Shown here in pieces: positions 7,007 through 7,925 of a stretch of 7,925 bases of DNA. Position 1 is the stretch's first letter. Each line of letters opens with the position of its first letter. Below the pieces are notes generated by a model, which was given only the letters and a program-made list of their open reading frames with translations, searched no databases and was not told the origin of the DNA. This stretch comes from Prolixibacteraceae bacterium (lineage in GTDB: Bacteria > Bacteroidota > Bacteroidia > Bacteroidales > Prolixibacteraceae). The translations under genes and the position numbers were made by a program. The stretch is taken from the NCBI GenBank assembly GCA_007116765.1, contig SKHV01000405.1, positions 1 to 7,925 of the forward strand. The letters run 5' to 3'.

Positions 7007-7116
7007 TTAGTGGTAATTATTTCTAATTAGCAGAAAAAAAATCAAGTGTAGAATCGTTTTTTTAAAATATTTATAGATATTTGGAATCCCATTTTTTAAG
7101 AGTAATACGTAAATAA

Positions 7117-7925
7117 ATGAGTTCTGAAGATTATCAAATGCTTGCAAAAACCTTCGAAGGTTTAGAAAAAGTGCTTAAGGTTGAGTTAGAGACTATTGGA
7201 GCAGTTAATGTGCAGGAAGAAGTAAGTGGTGTGAGTTTTTCTGGTTCGAAGGAGGTTTTATACAAGGCCAATTTTTGCTGTAGAACAGCAATCCGGGTGC
7301 TTAGGGTCATAGGCCAGTTTAAAATAATGAACTCAAGCGAGTTGTATCACACGGTATATCATTTAAATTGGAGTGACTACTTGGATGTTAGTCAATCGTT
7401 TGCTATTTACAGTTCGGTTGACAATAAAGCGTTTAATAATGCCACGCTGATTAATCTGAAAGTTAAAGATGCAATTGTGGATCATTTCAAGGCAAAATCG
7501 CGTAAACGCCCAACCTTAAATACCGAAAACCCCGATGTTGTAATTTATGCGCATGCTTCTACTGATTCGCTAACTTTGTCAATCGACAGTTCGGGCGAGC
7601 CACTTAATAAGCGTGGCTACCGGGTTGGTCAAAACGATGCTTCGATGAACGAAGTAATGGCTGCAGGTATTTTAAAACTTGTAGGCTGGGATGGAAAATG
7701 CGACTTATACGATACCATGTGTGGCTCCGGAACCATACCGGTTGAAGCGGCACTTATGGCACGTAATATTCCTCCGGGCATGTTCAGAAAAGAATTCGCC
7801 TTTGAAAAGTGGAGCGATTTTGATGCCGATTTGTTAGAAGAGGTGTATAACGAAGACTACGAAGTTCCTTTTGAACACCGGATATATGCTTCTGATATTT
7901 CACCTATTAATATTAGGGTTTCTGA
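7117..7925 (+). CDS. THUMP-domain class I SAM-dependent RNA methyltransferase (RlmL-like), partial: 3' end beyond window
   Basis: An open frame runs from ATG at 7117 to the window end without a stop (269 codons plus 2 bases), so only the N-terminal part is present. Residues 5-55 (KTFEGLEKVLKVELETIGA) are the ferredoxin-like start of this family, and about 60-155 form the RNA-binding THUMP domain. LNKRGYRVGQNDASMNEVMAAG (from 163) is the family signature joining THUMP to the catalytic domain. SAM-binding motif I is DTMCGSGTIPVEAA (199-212), and YASDIS (257-262) is the likely motif II with acidic D260. Relatives such as RlmL N-terminal domain and its archaeal counterparts make N2-methylguanosine in 23S rRNA or tRNA. 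A 23S rRNA target (as for G2445 in E. coli) is likely but not proven. The catalytic NPPY-type motif lies beyond the window. The ATG follows an A/T-rich leader with no Shine-Dalgarno motif, and the next in-frame ATG (7138) would cut into the family start. Confidence 0.88.
   Translation, partial: MSSEDYQMLAKTFEGLEKVLKVELETIGAVNVQEEVSGVSFSGSKEVLYKANFCCRTAIRVLRVIGQFKIMNSSELYHTVYHLNWSDYLDVSQSFAIYSSVDNKAFNNATLINLKVKDAIVDHFKAKSRKRPTLNTENPDVVIYAHASTDSLTLSIDSSGEPLNKRGYRVGQNDASMNEVMAAGILKLVGWDGKCDLYDTMCGSGTIPVEAALMARNIPPGMFRKEFAFEKWSDFDADLLEEVYNEDYEVPFEHRIYASDISPINIRVS

Noticed and set aside
1..7925. A multi-gene defence or mobile system
   Set aside because: All five genes are recognisable housekeeping or metabolic types in alternating directions. 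No nuclease, transposase, integrase, toxin-antitoxin pair, direct-repeat array or tRNA was seen.

Overview
The window looks like an ordinary chromosomal segment from a member of the Bacteroidota, probably in or near the Bacteroidales. The evidence is AT-rich intergenic DNA, starts preceded by A/T-rich sequence with no Shine-Dalgarno motif, one good match to the Bacteroidota -7 promoter box (TAnnTTTG), and TpiA and HtpG proteins with the features I associate with that phylum. No mobile element, CRISPR array, rRNA or tRNA gene is visible.

Five protein genes alternate in direction. A membrane fatty acid desaturase (20-1039, +) converges on triosephosphate isomerase tpiA (1252-2010, -). The shared 1040-1251 gap holds a bidirectional hairpin terminator and a second, weaker hairpin. 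tpiA diverges from a long multidomain sulfur-relay flavoprotein (2231-4711, +); the 220-bp gap holds a candidate promoter for each gene and a perfect 18-bp palindrome. The flavoprotein gene converges on the chaperone gene htpG (4808-6859, -), separated by a perfect 13-bp-stem bidirectional terminator. htpG diverges from a THUMP-type RNA methyltransferase gene (7117 to beyond 7925, +), which is cut by the window end. That 257-bp gap contains nested inverted repeats.

Neighbouring genes always point in opposite directions, so each is probably its own transcription unit and the order does not imply a shared pathway. The roles are membrane lipid desaturation, glycolysis, reactive-sulfur handling, protein folding and rRNA modification.

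The most interesting object is the 826-residue protein at 2231-4711. It joins a CoA-disulfide-reductase-like FAD/NAD(P)H module, a rhodanese, a TusA domain and a DsrE2-like domain in one chain, each with its expected cysteine. This reads as a self-contained persulfide relay. I believe similar fusions exist in databases, so it is probably under-characterised rather than wholly new.
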